Source: Cycas panzhihuaensis
Taxonomy: Eukaryota > Cycadophyta
NCBI GenBank assembly: GCA_023213395.1
Contig: CM041465.1
Coordinates: forward strand, 33,859,741-33,923,740
Direction: 5' to 3'
Length of the DNA stretch: 64,000 nt
How positions within the stretch are numbered: the first letter of the stretch is position 1; each line of letters opens with the position of its first letter. Positions 43,567-55,436 of this stretch are shown one piece after another. Under the pieces are notes generated by a model, which made no database searches, was not told the origin of the DNA, and saw only the letters and a program-made list of their open reading frames with translations. The position numbers and the translations under genes were made by a program.

Positions 43567-44370
43567 TGTTAATATTTTTTAGCCTTATTATTTTAATGCA
43601 TGTAACCAATCAAATCTCCTTATTTGCACTTATTCGCTAATCTTGCCTGAAGGATCATGCTTAAACATGTATGGTGATTGTTTGAAATCATGTATCTGAA
43701 TGAATATGTTTTATAATATTTGCAAGTATTATAGGTTCTTGGATTATAATATCATCCATGAATTGCTTGATGATGCCTCTTCATAATAGGAAGGGTTTCA
43801 ACTCAGTAATGATCCTAATATCCTCTTCTAAAAATTGGATGAAGTTTAACTCGCCCAATGCTATTTGATTTCTACAGTAATTACAAATCATCCTTTGCAT
43901 CAAACTTGTTTGATAACTTCATCTATCCATCTTTATCTCATTCCTAGGTTGGAAATGGTGCTAGATGTTTACTCTCAACTATGGGTTCTTGCTAGGAGGA
44001 GACTAAATGGGATTGTAACACAATCAACTAGATTCTCATAATACATTCAACATATTATATAAATAATGATTCAACTATGGCAACATATAAATAACATATT
44101 AATGGTGCTCATGAACATAATATAAATGTGCATAACACGAAGTATATTATATCAAAACTAGTTATATAGAAGTAGGATGTGATCATCCCATGCAAGGTCA
44201 ATACCACCCACTAGGATCAAGATACACCACATTGCCCCTCCCTCATCTATCCTCAATACATATATATATTCTTTGGAATCATTGTTATGTTACTTGGTAA
44301 CCACTTCTAACTAATTTCATGTTGATGACATAATATCTAACATTTACCCTTACTAATAAAATAGGTTCTA
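43567..44370. other. Gypsy D leader and unassigned sequence
   Basis: The left part should be the D leader and 5' LTR, but I found no PBS of known type and no match to the supposed 3' LTR. From 44,050 the sequence is AT-rich with no coding signal. Nothing else is supported. Confidence 0.3.
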
Positions 44371-44440
44371 ACATACTACAAAAAGGATTATGAAGTATAT
44401 TAAGGGAACTCTCAATCTTAGCCTTAAATACCTTTGATAT
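44371..44440 (+). pseudogene. Copia RNase H fragment
   Basis: The plus strand reads TKRIMKYIKGTLNLSLKYL, which matches the start of copia RNase H (usually A-K-R-I-L-R-Y-L-K-G-T). No flanking RT or downstream RNase H could be joined, and the reading stops at the inverted repeat that begins at 44,440. It is an isolated fragment. Confidence 0.6.
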
Positions 44441-44542
44441 TTCTTTATATAGATCCTTAAAGTGTACATCTATTAAGAATACGTCAGCATATATTATGTA
44501 TTCTTAATAGATGTACACTTTAAGGATCTATATAAAGAAATT
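44440..44542. repeat. Perfect 44-bp inverted repeat with 15-base loop
   Basis: The arms 44,440-44,483 and 44,499-44,542 are exact reverse complements, with the 15-base spacer GTCAGCATATATTAT. Transcribed on either strand it would fold into a long hairpin with no mismatch. Its neighbours are heavily mutated, so perfect arms imply recent origin or active correction. Its left end abuts the copia RNase H fragment. Confidence 0.9.
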
Positions 44543-45250
44543 CAGAGTCCATTATATATAACAATTATTCTATCAATGTAATCTATTGAGATTATAGTGA
44601 TGGTTTTTTATTGAAAGGTTTCCAACATAAATATGTCATACTATATGCTTATTATCTTATGTGCTTATTATGTATATAAACAATTTGTTTATTTTATTTT
44701 ATTCTTGTTTCTAATATAAACAAAATAAAATAGACTATTATGAATCTAAACAAAGATAAATAGACCCAAAAAAAAAAACATAATAGAAACGACAACAAAT
44801 AGACTAAAACATAAACGATTAAACTTGAATAAAACTAAATAGGTTCTCATGTCTTTAAATAAAATAAGATGAAAATATGTATATTTTTCTCTCACCAATT
44901 TTGTAGGTACCATTTGGGATTTTGCCAAACCCTAATTTAATAAGCACTAGTAAACCATCTCTACAAATAATACTTGTACACGGGCTCACTTAAAATAACA
45001 CCTTAATAATGGTAAAGTTATAATAGATAAATTTCTAAAACTACCTAGCTTTACCTTAGCTCTAATATTCAACTTGGCTTTAGTACCATGTAAGAAATGT
45101 AAATATGTTGTAATACCATGTAGAAAAATGAAATTGATAAAAAATAATATTAAAAGAAAATAATAATATATAAATAAAAAATAAAATAAACACTAGGATC
45201 ATAATGGTGTCCTTAAGGTACCTTAACCTGGATTAAGACCATAAGAACTT
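44543..45250. other. AT-rich region with possible antisense PBS and LTR start
   Basis: No coding content. At 45,077-45,088 the minus strand reads TGGTACTAAAGCC-like sequence, followed by TGTAAGAAATG at 45,089. This could be the PBS and 5' LTR start of another antisense copia, but I found no second LTR. Confidence 0.25.
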
Positions 45251-45735
45251 TGTTACATTAATAATATTATAATACGATACATTGAGTGTGTATTTATATA
45301 CATAACTTGGCTATGTGTGAAACACACCACAAAATACCAACATCATAATAAAATTAATTTCACAAATATACATTACCACTTTACATCACGAAGTGTAAAC
45401 CAAGCTAATCTAATAGTGATATATCTATAAATATATATACACATCACTTGAGAATTTGACAAAGGACATGTAATCATTTGATATAAAAAGAGGAGCTCCC
45501 AAATCTAACCTTCTCTTGTGGTTTTTCTACACTAAGTTTTTCATATATAAATCTATTGTCTCTCTTATGGTGTATGTTTTTTATGTTTATATTTTATATT
45601 TAATATTATTGCTTGATATGTTGATCTTAATATTACATGAATTATATACATTCATTATGATATGATCGAATCATTATACATATTTGATATACTTCCATTG
45701 TGTATAATGAGTATATTCTAATATGGTATCAGTGT
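45251..45735 (+). repeat. Candidate copia 5' LTR and PBS
   Basis: TGGTATCAGTGT at 45,724-45,735 looks like a copia PBS. The sequence before it ends CTAATA (CA to TA) and may start at TGTTACATTA, 45,251. TATAAAA at 45,482-45,488 fits an LTR promoter. A weak gag-like reading follows (EKLDLNDHKLTLLLWPKT, about 45,850). No 3' partner was found in the window. Confidence 0.45.
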
Positions 45736-46391
45736 GAATTTCTAAATTCTTACACTTCTAATTTATACACTCAAAAGTAGATAAAATAAGTCTAAAAGAT
45801 CATTGTTATTATTGGTGATCTGATGTTGGTCATCCTTCAAATACTAGAAAAACTAGATCTTAATGACCATAAGCTAACTTTACTCTTATGGCCAAAGACA
45901 TGTCTTAGTCTAGTGCATAGACTTTAAAGAAGCTAAAGACTATCTAGTTTAATAAGCAACAATAAATTATGAGTATGATGCTTTTATAAAAAAATATACT
46001 TAGGACTTAATTCCTCTTCTAACTAGAAAATTTTACAGTAAGGCATATAATTGAAACTAAAAATTAAATGGATTGATTATCAAACATTAGAAAATTGATT
46101 TTAAATATTTGATAAAACCTCATATCAAAGAATATCTCACATTATAAAACTATCATATTAATCCTTACTCTTCACTATTATATTTTCACAAATAAACTAT
46201 ACATAACTAAATATAATATTGGATAGAATGATAATCCTACCTAATATGATATATATGAGGTGATAATTATAAACCCTATTGACTCATCACTCACACAACA
46301 TAAACTAATCATACATCTAATATAATACAAATATTAAGGGAAGGCTCATAACCCAAGGTTATGAGCTTGAAATAAACATTAATATTTAATA
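45736..46391. other. Unassigned AT-rich stretch between two copia relics
   Basis: The left part may be leader and gag start of the element whose LTR ends at 45,723. The right part should hold the 3' LTR of antisense copia G, because its polypurine tract lies at 46,392. The two cannot be separated by eye. Confidence 0.3.
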
Positions 46392-46400
46392 CTCCTTCTT

Positions 46401-47160
46401 AATGTTTATTTAATTTTCTTGATATTTAAACTATCCCTAAAAATCTAGAATGTGTTACGTGCTAACAATTTAGTGAAGATGTCAGCTAATTATTCTTTTG
46501 CCAACGTATATGTCATCTTAATCATACATTTAACTCTTAAATAAATTAATGGTGCACTATAATGTACTTAGTACGAGTATGGAACATAAGACCTTTGACA
46601 ATCTTTAATCATTATAATATAAGATAGTTGGTTTATATTGTTGTAGTCTCATGACCTCCAAAATTTGACATAACTAAATGGCTTATATAGTTTTTGTAAT
46701 CACAACCTTATACTCTACTTTAGTTGAAGATAAAGCAATATTTGATTGATATTTGTTGCTCCATATAAGGGTAGTTAATCGTAAACTAAAATAATTCCTA
46801 GAAGTTAACCTTCTACTATCTACATATATAACCTAATCAAAATCTATAAATCCTATCAACTTGAAACTATTATTATACTAGAATTTAGGTCTATAATGAA
46901 TCACCCATTTCAAGTATTTGAGGATACTCTTTATAACTTTTTAGTGACTCTATTTTGGCATTGCCAAAATCTTAGACACCATTCTAACTACAAAAGATAT
47001 ATTAAGTTTAGTAGTAATTAAGTATATTAGACTTCCCATTAGTTTCCTATGCAATGTAAAATTAATATTTCCTCTGCAATCATCTACTATCAATATGGAA
47101 TCTATCTCATTATGGTAAACACAAGTTTACAATCATTGATTTTGATTTTTTTTTAGAATT
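46401..47160 (-). pseudogene. Copia G RT end and RNase H relic
   Basis: Reading left from 47,160: DCKLVFTIMR, GSLIYLITTKLNISFVVRMV (the GSL-YL-TRPDI region of copia RT), then RNase H with NIALSSTKVEYKVVI (about 46,715-46,760) and a degraded tail to the polypurine tract. Many stops. Confidence 0.72.
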
Positions 47161-47329
47161 TCCTAAGTATTCTTTACCTATGAGATGAAAACATGTCCAA
47201 GCTTTTATTATACTTTCATTCTAAGGAAGAAGTATATAATCTCCAAATCTGTAAAGAACATCCTAAGTTAATGTAGTAATTTTTAGGAGGTGTTTGAGCA
47301 TTAAAACCTAAAAGAATAAGTTTTCATCC

Positions 47330-48290
47330 CTGGCACTAGACTCTTCAATGGTAGTATTGACTCTTCTCATATCTTGATCATTCTTTCTTCTAAAAACATG
47401 TCTTTGGGATTAATAGTTAGGCACAATATGAACAAAATTCCCATACTTATAACACTAGATTTGATTATTTCTTCTTCCTCTATATTTCCCTAGAGTATTG
47501 AAACCTCTTCTACCTCATCTATAAGAAGAATTTCTCCCCTAATTATTTTCTTAGAAAGATTGTGTTCTACCTCTGAAACTCAAGATTTTATTTATATGTA
47601 ATGGTGGTTTTCTAAATCTTTCATCATAAACATTAGCCTCAACTACAAAATCTTGTTCCAAACATTTATTTGTTGCTCTATATCATTCTTCAATAACCAA
47701 GAGCATATTGCTTATTTCATTGACCTTCAATTTTATAAATCCTTTGAAAATTTAATACTCATTATTATAGTCTCAACTTTCTTTATTTCTGAAGTACTCC
47801 TAAGGATTTTCTTAATAATATCCTACTTTAATACATCTTCTCCTAATGATCTCATCAAATTTACTAAGTTTTGAGTCTTAGTAATAAAATTATTAAGAGA
47901 TTCTAGTGGATTCATCTTTAAGTTCTCAAAATTTCTCCTTAGAGTTTGTAATTTAGTATTTGATACTCTTTTAAATGTGACTTTAAGTATGCTTCATGCT
48001 TATTTAGTTGTCCTTGTATTATATACTCTAGAAAATATTTGATCATATGGCATGGCAAACATTATAGATCAAGCCTCATTATCTCATTTTAGATTTTTCT
48101 TTATAATCTTTTATTCATCTATTATAAGTTGTATATTTAGATTTGTAGGTTTAGGATTAGTATATCTATTAATTACAATATCCCATACTTCTCTTGCCAT
48201 TAAAATCAAGCTCATGTATTGTGACAATAACTTGTAGTTATTTACATCAAATTTAGGAAAAGTTAAGTTAATATTGGATGCTCTAATTTT
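47330..48290 (-). pseudogene. Copia G gag relic
   Basis: The start reads LTFPKFDVNNYKLLSQYMSL and ILMAREVWDIV, a UBN2-type copia gag of a different family from C, F and H. It continues with FKRVSNTKLQTLRRNFENLK and MNPLESLNNFITKTQNLVN. Near 47,440 a knuckle remnant reads ISMGILFILCLTINPKDMF. Several TAG stops and frameshifts. Confidence 0.75.
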
Positions 48291-48796
48291 GTAGATATAA
48301 AATGTTGAATTTAAGTACCTAAATAATTAATAAATGAGGTAAAATAAGTTCAAGCAAGCACAAAATCAACCACAACATAATAGATTCCTCAAACTTAGAA
48401 TCAAACCCCAATCTCCTAAACTTGAGACTTCTCCTTCTACCTTATATTGCCTGAAATAGGAATCCAAACCATTAAAAAATGATAATTTTATTATGCAAAT
48501 TAAATAAAAATTTCACTAAAGTTTCTTAAGATTACAAGATAATTTTTGTTAAAAACTCAATGGACTTCGATAAGTTTTTAATATATAATATAATACTTGT
48601 TTAGTTACCTTGCAAGGTACCAAAAACAAAATTGTTGACTTTAATCTCAAATAAAATTTCTAAAGCAACATCAAAACATATTATCTAATAGTTCATTGCA
48701 TAGTCCTCTAAGTTAAGATTCTAACATTTCAAACAACATTGAATTCTAGTATCTATACAAAAAAATATAAGAAGAAAAACATATATATATCATAAA
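48291..48796. other. Non-coding sequence left of copia H
   Basis: AT-rich, no ORF. It ends with ATAAA (48,792-48,796), the left target duplication of H, and would continue at 57,942. It may be the leader of G. Confidence 0.35.
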
Positions 48797-49273
48797 TAAA
48801 GGAAGAAGCATTCATGTTAGCTTCTACCTAGGATCAAAACACATAAATAACACAAGAAAAAAACAAATAATAGATATGAGGAAGTTAAATTAATTAAGCC
48901 TCTAAAATCAATCTCTTAAATATTTATTCATACATCATTATATTACATAAGTGTTGTCTCACATATTTACAAAAATAAATAGTTAAAAGAGAGGCAAGAG
49001 AGTATATGAAGAGTTGATCATGTAAGGTGACATTTGGCATCTCGTATGATCAATATACATGTGTGCTACAATGAGGTATGAGCATATATAATCCCATGAG
49101 TATTAGTCTCACCATTATAAATTATAACTAATCACTGACATAACAACAAAACATTTATAATGTACTTTATCATATTGATAAAGTAACTAATATAACTTAA
49201 TATTTATAAATATATAATACATTTACACATAGCTAAAGATGAATTAATAAGAACATCATTAATTCTTTTATCA
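48797..49273 (-). repeat. 3' LTR of copia H, with polypurine tract
   Basis: Pairs with 57,465-57,936. The polypurine tract AAGGGAGGG (minus strand) is at 49,274-49,282, as in C and F. The inner copy starts TGAAGG on the plus strand, this one TAAAGG. Confidence 0.9.
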
Positions 49274-49282
49274 CCCTCCCTT

Positions 49283-51100
49283 AATGATGAGTTCATTAAT
49301 TATAATACAAAGAACATGCCTAAACCAGTTGAATTTATCATGATTAAGTACTTTGGTATAGATATTAGCAATCTATTTATCAGTCAACTTATAAACCAAA
49401 TCAATCTCCCCATCTTAAGCATGTTCTTTAATGAAGTGATGGTGAACCTTGATATACTTTATTTCTATATGGAATATAGGATTCTTGTTTAATTTTAGGA
49501 TACTCTGATTATCACAAAAGAGGGAAGTAACTTATGCTTGATCAATACCATGCTCTTTAATAATCCTTCTTAGCTAAATAGCCTCTGTAGTTGCATTGAT
49601 AGTAGCTTTATATTATAGTTGAGTGGAGGATAAGATGATATTTGGATACTTTTTATAACTCCAAGAAACAAAGATAAAACCTAGGTTAAATAAATAACCT
49701 AAGGTCAATCTATGAATATCCTTGTAACTAGTCCAATCAACATCTATGTAACCTACCAAAGAAGGATTATCCACTTAGCAGTAATCAAGTCGAAACTGAA
49801 GTGGACCCCAAAGATATATCAAGATTTGCATTACTTTCTTAGTGTAAAATCTTATACCAAGTCATAAAACTAGAGCAGATCCCAATAGTATATGAAATAT
49901 CAAGTCAAATATCTAAGGTAAACTAGTTTCCCTATAAACTATACTATACAAAGTGGGATCGATAGATTTACCATGCTCATCAATATCCAGCTTAACTCTA
50001 ATCTCCATAAGGATTTTTTATGGCTTACATTCCTCTATTTTAGACTTTTGAAGGATCTCCCTTGCATATTTGGACTGTAAAAGGAAGATGTGACCTGGTT
50101 GTTGCCAGACATCCATGCTAAGAAAATAGTGAAGCAACCCAATGTCAGTCATCTCAAGGCTTCTATTTAGTTCCTCTTGGAGGTATGAAATCCACTCTAT
50201 GTTATTTCCTATTATCAGCAAATCATCAACATATAGCACAACCAAAGTGATCAAGTTATCTCAAATTCTATTGTGCAAATTTGATTTAAGGATGAGTATA
50301 AAAGTCTATGCTTCTAGAAGTACCCATCTATCTTCACATACCAAGTGTGAGGTAATTGATTAAGGCCATAAAGGGTCTTCTTCAACTTACAGAATAAATG
50401 TTCTTTCCTATAAATAGCATAGTCAAGAGGTCGATTCAAGTACACTTCCTCCTATAATTCACCATTTAAAAAGGCACTTTTCATATCTATTTAAAATATA
50501 AGCTAATTAAATTGAGTTACTAATACTAAAATAAGCCTTAATGTGGTTATGTTGGTAATAAGGGCAAATGTATCATCATAATTGATGCCCTCAATCTATT
50601 TAAAACCTTTAGCAACTAATCATACTTTATAGCATTGAATAGAGCTGTCTATATAAAATTTTATTTTATAAATCCAATGATAATCAATTAGTTTCTTTTG
50701 GTCTGAAAGCTCAACTAGCTTCTAAGTATCATTTTATAAATAGAATCCATTTCCTCATTCATAACTACTTACAACTTTTGGTCTATAATAACTTCTTTAA
50801 AAGCAGTAGGTTCATGAGTTGATAATGCTTTTTATATTAAGGTGAAGTTGGTAGATGACCTATATTTAGATTACCTCTTACATTATTGTAGAGATGATGG
50901 AGCATAAGAGATTATCTGTAAGTACTATTTGGAAAGGTACCTTGAAGTAACCTATTCTTAAATATCTTTTTAAAAAATTATTGAAGTAGATGTTGAAGTA
51001 GAGGTAGGAGGTACAGATGAAGTATTAGATATAAATGATGATGATGGAGGTAATTCAACCATAAGAACATTTTGTATAGTAAGAGGTGGAATTGGAGTTA
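49283..51100 (-). pseudogene. Copia H reverse transcriptase-RNase H relic
   Basis: At 50,018-50,254 a 78-codon open stretch reads ITLVVLYVDDLLIIGNN, with the YVDD catalytic motif intact, then EMTDIGLLHYFLSMDVWQQP. RT N-terminal motifs lie right of 50,400. RNase H is to the left (49,300-49,950), with degraded copies of its usual motifs down to the polypurine tract. Stops are frequent outside the open stretch. Confidence 0.82.
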
Positions 51101-51537
51101 CTATAGGATGTTCATCGAAAAAGAGAGTTGAGTCATGTCCAAGTCCTAGTTCTCTTATGAAAAAATAATATCCTAATATATATACATTTTCTTAGTAGTA
51201 TGATTATAAAGTTTGTAGGCTTCATAATCAGGCTGGTAGTTAATGAAAATATGTTTCTTACTTTTATCATTTAACTTCTTTCTTTGTTCTTTTAGTATAA
51301 GAATATATGTTGTATAGTCGAAGGTGCACAAATGTGAGACCATGGGTTCTTGACCTAACCAAGCCTCCTCATGTATAATATTTAAAACTCCCTTGGTTAG
51401 ACTTTAATTTATGAGATAATAAACAATATTAAGGGCTTTGGTCTAAAATTGAAGTCCTATTTTTTTTGTGGCAAGCATGGCTTTGCCTTTTCTAACCAAG
51501 GTCTAATTCATATACTCAACAACTCAATTTTGATGAG
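51101..51537 (-). pseudogene. Copia H integrase C-terminal relic
   Basis: Reads HQN, stop, VVEYMN at the right end (the QNGVVER motif of copia integrase), then EEAWLGQEPMVSHL and KEQRKKLNDKSKKHIFI, and a Ser/Thr/Pro-rich tail. It is cut at 51,537 by a solo LTR; the core continues at 51,922. Confidence 0.8.
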
Positions 51538-51916
51538 TGAAGGAAAATAATGATCGATAGAGAATAGGGTAAAACATAAATAAATAATCATAGATAAATA
51601 CATCATTGTTGTATAAATACAAGAGATTTTTTATTTAATCCATTTTTGTGAGAGAGCATTACAAATATCCAAAAATAGGCAGTGTCTAAAGACACCATGG
51701 TTGCACACCTCTCAAAATATATAGTTTGGGGGAGGAGGGAAACTCCTCAACCTCTAAAATTTAAATAACAATAAAATATAACTTAACTCAAATTAAATTA
51801 AATCTTACCTTATACTTACCTTCACATATGAGCACCCACATGTGTAAATTGGTGAGAGTGAGGTGTGCACTCCTGGTTAGAAGGTGGGAGTAGGGTGATG
51901 ATCATTAACCCTAACA
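51538..51916 (-). repeat. Solo LTR (family I) in copia H integrase
   Basis: This 379-bp segment, starting TGAAGG and ending AACA, is flanked by a perfect ATGAG duplication (51,533-51,537 and 51,917-51,921). It splits the integrase frame exactly between FSTLNTPH and HQN, and there is no internal element sequence. It is similar to 53,383-53,709. A solo LTR forms by recombination between the two LTRs of one element. Confidence 0.85.
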
Positions 51917-51921
51917 ATGAG

Positions 51922-52175
51922 GTGTGTTAAGGGTAGAGAACTTCCATTTGATACCACTATATTTATAAAACTGGGTAAATTCTCTAAAAGTGTATTCACT
52001 TCTATTATTGTAATGAAGGATTTTAATTGTCTTTCTAGATTCTAATTCACTACCATGCTTAAATTCTTTAATTTTTTTAAATGCTTCTAATTTCTACTTC
52101 AAAAAATAAACCTATACTTTATGAAAATAACATTAGTAAATATAATAAAATAATGATAGATATTGATTTGGCTAT
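51922..52175 (-). pseudogene. Copia H integrase core fragment
   Basis: Reads VYFLK, then KLEAFKKIKEFKHGSELE, KTIKILHYNNRSEYTFREF and GIKWKFSTLNTPH. This is the second half of the copia integrase core. The second catalytic motif (usually RSDNGGEY) is HYNNRSEY, with Asp lost. The first half lies right of the I2 insertion at 53,710. Confidence 0.78.
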
Positions 52176-52179
52176 GAGG

Positions 52180-52266
52180 CTATTAAGTGGTCAATAGCCA
52201 AATTAATAGCTATTATAGTGGCTTGATAGCTATTGCTAAAATAAGCCTCATAGTGGCCAATTAAAC
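52180..52266. repeat. Small MITE-like fold-back
   Basis: The ends TTTGGCTATGAGGCTATTA and TAAGCCTCATAGTGGCCAA are imperfect inverted repeats, and the middle also repeats GCTATT and its complement, so the whole 87 bp can fold back. It lies at the edge of the H integrase fragment. No transposase and no clear target duplication are seen. Confidence 0.4.
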
Positions 52267-52269
52267 TAA

Positions 52270-53709
52270 GTTGCTAATACTAAAAAGAAAAGGTTTATAA
52301 GATTGATTTAACCCCTTTGATAACCAAGCTAGAGGTCACATGGAGTGATGTGACTAGGGGTGAAACCCTTAAGGGTCTAAGAGCTTAACAAAGGGAATTG
52401 AAGTTTTATAAAATATAGTTTAATTTTTGTAAACTTTGTAATATAAAATAATGTTAATATAAATAATATTTATTTATAAAAAATGAATAAGAAATGGCCA
52501 AATGGCACGACCTGCATAGTGAACACGAAGGCAATGCAAAGGACCAGAACTTGATTGAATTGATCGAGAAACACCATGAATGGAGATGCAAGCAGAGGCA
52601 CCATTGATCGACACTTAGATCAGACAAAGAAATGCTTTAAAAAATGATTAAGAAGAGATATATATAGTGTGAAAGAAGATATGGACGACGACTGAACAGA
52701 GAATAGAGTGACAAAAATTAAGATGAAATTGCCTTAACAGACTTCAGATCTAAGTTAAAAATATATATACATGAGGCACCCGAGCAAGGTGATCTAGAAT
52801 TTGCAAAAAAAAATTCAAAAAATTTTAAGAAAAATAATGAATAAATGAGGGGAATACCTGAGGAATAGATGCCTGAGTGACTTTGGAGGCTAAATCTTTC
52901 TCTGTAAGCCACAAAATAAGATGTAAATTGATAGGCAATGAGGTATCCTAGGCAATAAGAGGCTTGTACAATTTCACGATGATTCGTTACTTGTGTGCCA
53001 ATAACAAGCCTGTAGACCAAACAGGAGCCAAATGGAGTAACTACCAATTAAACTGAAATATCTCACTATACGATTAATGAAATCATGAACGCTTTCTTCC
53101 ACTAGCTCACTGGTTTAATAAAGATCATAATAAGTAGTCACTTGTAGGGGTTTTAAGCGCTGAATCTAATATACAAGCTTACCGAATCAAGGCTATCAAG
53201 TCACCCAAAAATAAAAATATAAAATAAAAATTTAAATTAAAAAATTAAATGAAATAAACTTTAGAATGCCTAAAATTAAACTTTAATATAACATATAATT
53301 AAATCAAACTAACGTAGCTAAGTTGTGATACAACCGTGGTGCTTCGATACTGAATGTAGAGTGCATGTAAGCTCTGATACCATATGTGGATTAAGACAGA
53401 GATGCAGAGCAGAGCAGTAAACCATAAGAAAACTAATCCATATTGTAAAATTATGAATACATCATTTGAATTAACCCATTATTACTCAAGAGTATATAAA
53501 AAATCCTTAAATAGGTGGTGTTGATGAACACTAGGGGAGATGACCCAATAAAATTTATACTTTTAAGGGAGGAGGGACACCTCCTTAACCTCTATTTTAA
53601 AATAATATAAAATAATGTATAACATTAAATAAACCTTACCTAACTTAGATTTGAAGGTTGTGCATTACATACTCCAAGGTGGAGTCATGTGATGAGCATT
53701 AACTTAATA
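52270..53709 (-). mobile_element. Partial LTR element I2 (5' LTR, PBS and internal sequence)
   Basis: The right end 53,383-53,709 is an LTR related to the solo LTR at 51,538. Directly inside, 53,371-53,382 is TGGTATCAGAGC on the minus strand, a perfect initiator methionine tRNA site. Leftwards follow a leader and a 650-bp stretch (52,494-53,145) that keeps more CpG than its surroundings. It includes a 109-codon frame (52,718-53,047) and the stretch SELVEESVHDFINRIVRYFS in another frame. I recognise no domain; it may be a poor gag or captured DNA. No left LTR was found, so the element is truncated or deleted at its 3' side. Confidence 0.6.
53371..53382 (-). other. Primer binding site of I2
   Basis: TGGTATCAGAGC on the minus strand is the best-preserved PBS in the window. 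Confidence 0.85.
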
Positions 53710-54480
53710 ATATAGATCCTCAAATATTAGAATGAACAAGGCCCATTGGTTCTTTAGCATACTAGTCTCTGCCAGCTAATCTAAATAAAGTGCAATGATG
53801 TTTCTTCATGTCATAAGCCTTATAAATACATTTAGTCTTCTTAATATTTGGTAATCCATGTGCCATATTCAACTTGAAAAGAAAATGAAGGCAATTCATA
53901 TTCAAATGACCAAGGCATTGATTCCACAATTGATCATTAGGAAGTCTCTAAGAAATAAGTGCCTTTGAAGCAAATTGCTCATTAGTATTTAAAGTGGAAG
54001 TAGAAATATCAAAATTAGAAATAATATTACTACAAGAGTTAGTATTATTTTGTAAAAGTATAGGACTTAAAATTATATCAAGATTATTCAATCATTGGTC
54101 CTCATATCCATAGGCAATCAAATTGTCATTCAAATCAATAATCAAACATTTCCTAAGGTGACGAACAAGACATCAACGCTTTTCTTATTTATCTAGATAA
54201 CTTGTAATAGATTATATGTCATACTAAGGACATAGAAAACATGGTTAAGATAATGTCAAATATTAAAATCCATCAAATATATAGGAGCATTATTAATCTT
54301 TGTAACCATTACAATGACATCATCACCAAATATTACTGATTAGTCCTATATTGGCCTTATATCTATGAGTAGACCTTTAGAACCTATCATATGATGAGAG
54401 GCTCTAGAATTTATCAACTAAGATTTATCTAAATGATGTGTTGTTAATCTAACAAATAACAAGTTATGTGAATTGGCCAC
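53710..54480 (-). pseudogene. Copia H protease and integrase N-terminal relic
   Basis: Near 54,385-54,425 the minus strand reads INSRASHHMIGS, the protease active-site region with Asp now Asn and Gly now Arg. Leftwards come the end of protease, the pre-integrase zinc region (about 53,880-53,950) and the core start LEPMGLVHSNI at 53,720-53,770, with the first catalytic Asp now Asn. The core is interrupted by I2. Confidence 0.72.
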
Positions 54481-55436
54481 GTGGCCTCCTTAATTTTAAT
54501 TTCATCTCTTATTGTAATTTTTTTTTCTATTAATTGCCCTAAGGGGTATTTTGGTTTTATCTCCTTAGTCCTTGATAATTGCCACATCCACAATTATGAT
54601 TGCTTGAGTTGCAAGGCAATTATAGTGTTAATGTTGTTGTAAATCAACTTTCTTTTTCTTATAATCAAGTGCAATGTAACCAAGTTTTCCATAGTAATGA
54701 TAAACAATATGATTAGGATACTAAGGGACATTATTGATATTGTTGATATGGCTGTTGGTTCAAATTCATTAAATTAAATTATTGATTAAGGTATAGATGT
54801 TCTTGTTTCCCCTTATATCATGTTGTAAAAGCTAGAATTAAAGAAGAGAAACTTGAATCTCTATGTCTATTTAGAATGCATTCCTCTTGAGGTAGAAAAC
54901 TTTCAAAAATTGGATATAAGAGAATTATATCATGTTGTTAATACATTGATAATACAAAATATTAGGTCATTATCATTAGGTGATTATCCTATAATAGTCA
55001 ATTAGTTATTTATTGACTTGATTCAAGTCAGGTGAGCTATAATTGATCCTACATAAGGTATGAGATAAAGATGTGCTTTAAAAATGACAACTCTAGCATT
55101 GCCCTTCCTTTTGTATAGTCTACAAATTATGTCCCAAGATTTAGTAGAAGTGGGCGTAAGCTCAATGTTCTAGTCAAAATTATCCTCACAAGAAAGGTAT
55201 AGAAAAGAAAGGGAAACTTCATCAAAATCCTTAGAGGTTAGAGTAGCAGGATCAATAGGAATGACAACATCAAGATCATTAGGATCTTGGGTGTCTTTAG
55301 GCATTATAATTTTACTAGAAACATAAGCCCATAGTTTATTTATTACCATAATATTCTTGACTTATTTCTCTCAAGCTAAGAAATTATCACTATCTGATAA
55401 TGTAATAGTACTAGTTATAATCATTCGAAGTGCCAT
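54481..55436 (-). pseudogene. Copia H gag relic
   Basis: The ATG at 55,436 starts MALRMIITSTITLSDSDNF. The core reads VINKLWAYVSSKIIMPKDTQ and LYKRKGNARVVIFKAHLYLI, clearly related to C and F gags (their DFWAYVNGD and LYERKDESRSL). Near 54,680-54,730 a knuckle remnant reads VYHYYGKLGYIALDY (C-x2-C-x4-H-x4-C with Cys and His now Tyr). Confidence 0.8.

Larger units (their letters stand above)
46392..48290 (-). mobile_element. Internally deleted antisense copia G
   Basis: A minus-strand polypurine-like AAGAAGGAG (46,392-46,400) is followed by the RNase H and RT end, then directly by gag, with protease, integrase and most of RT missing. The gag begins near 48,290. LTRs could not be paired: the left end before the polypurine tract and a possible LTR at 58,647-58,951 do not match each other. 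Confidence 0.6.

Noticed and set aside
52718-53047. 109-codon minus-strand ORF as a possible host gene
   Set aside because: No recognised domain, no splice or promoter context, and it lies inside a truncated LTR element. Kept only as part of I2 and as a finding.
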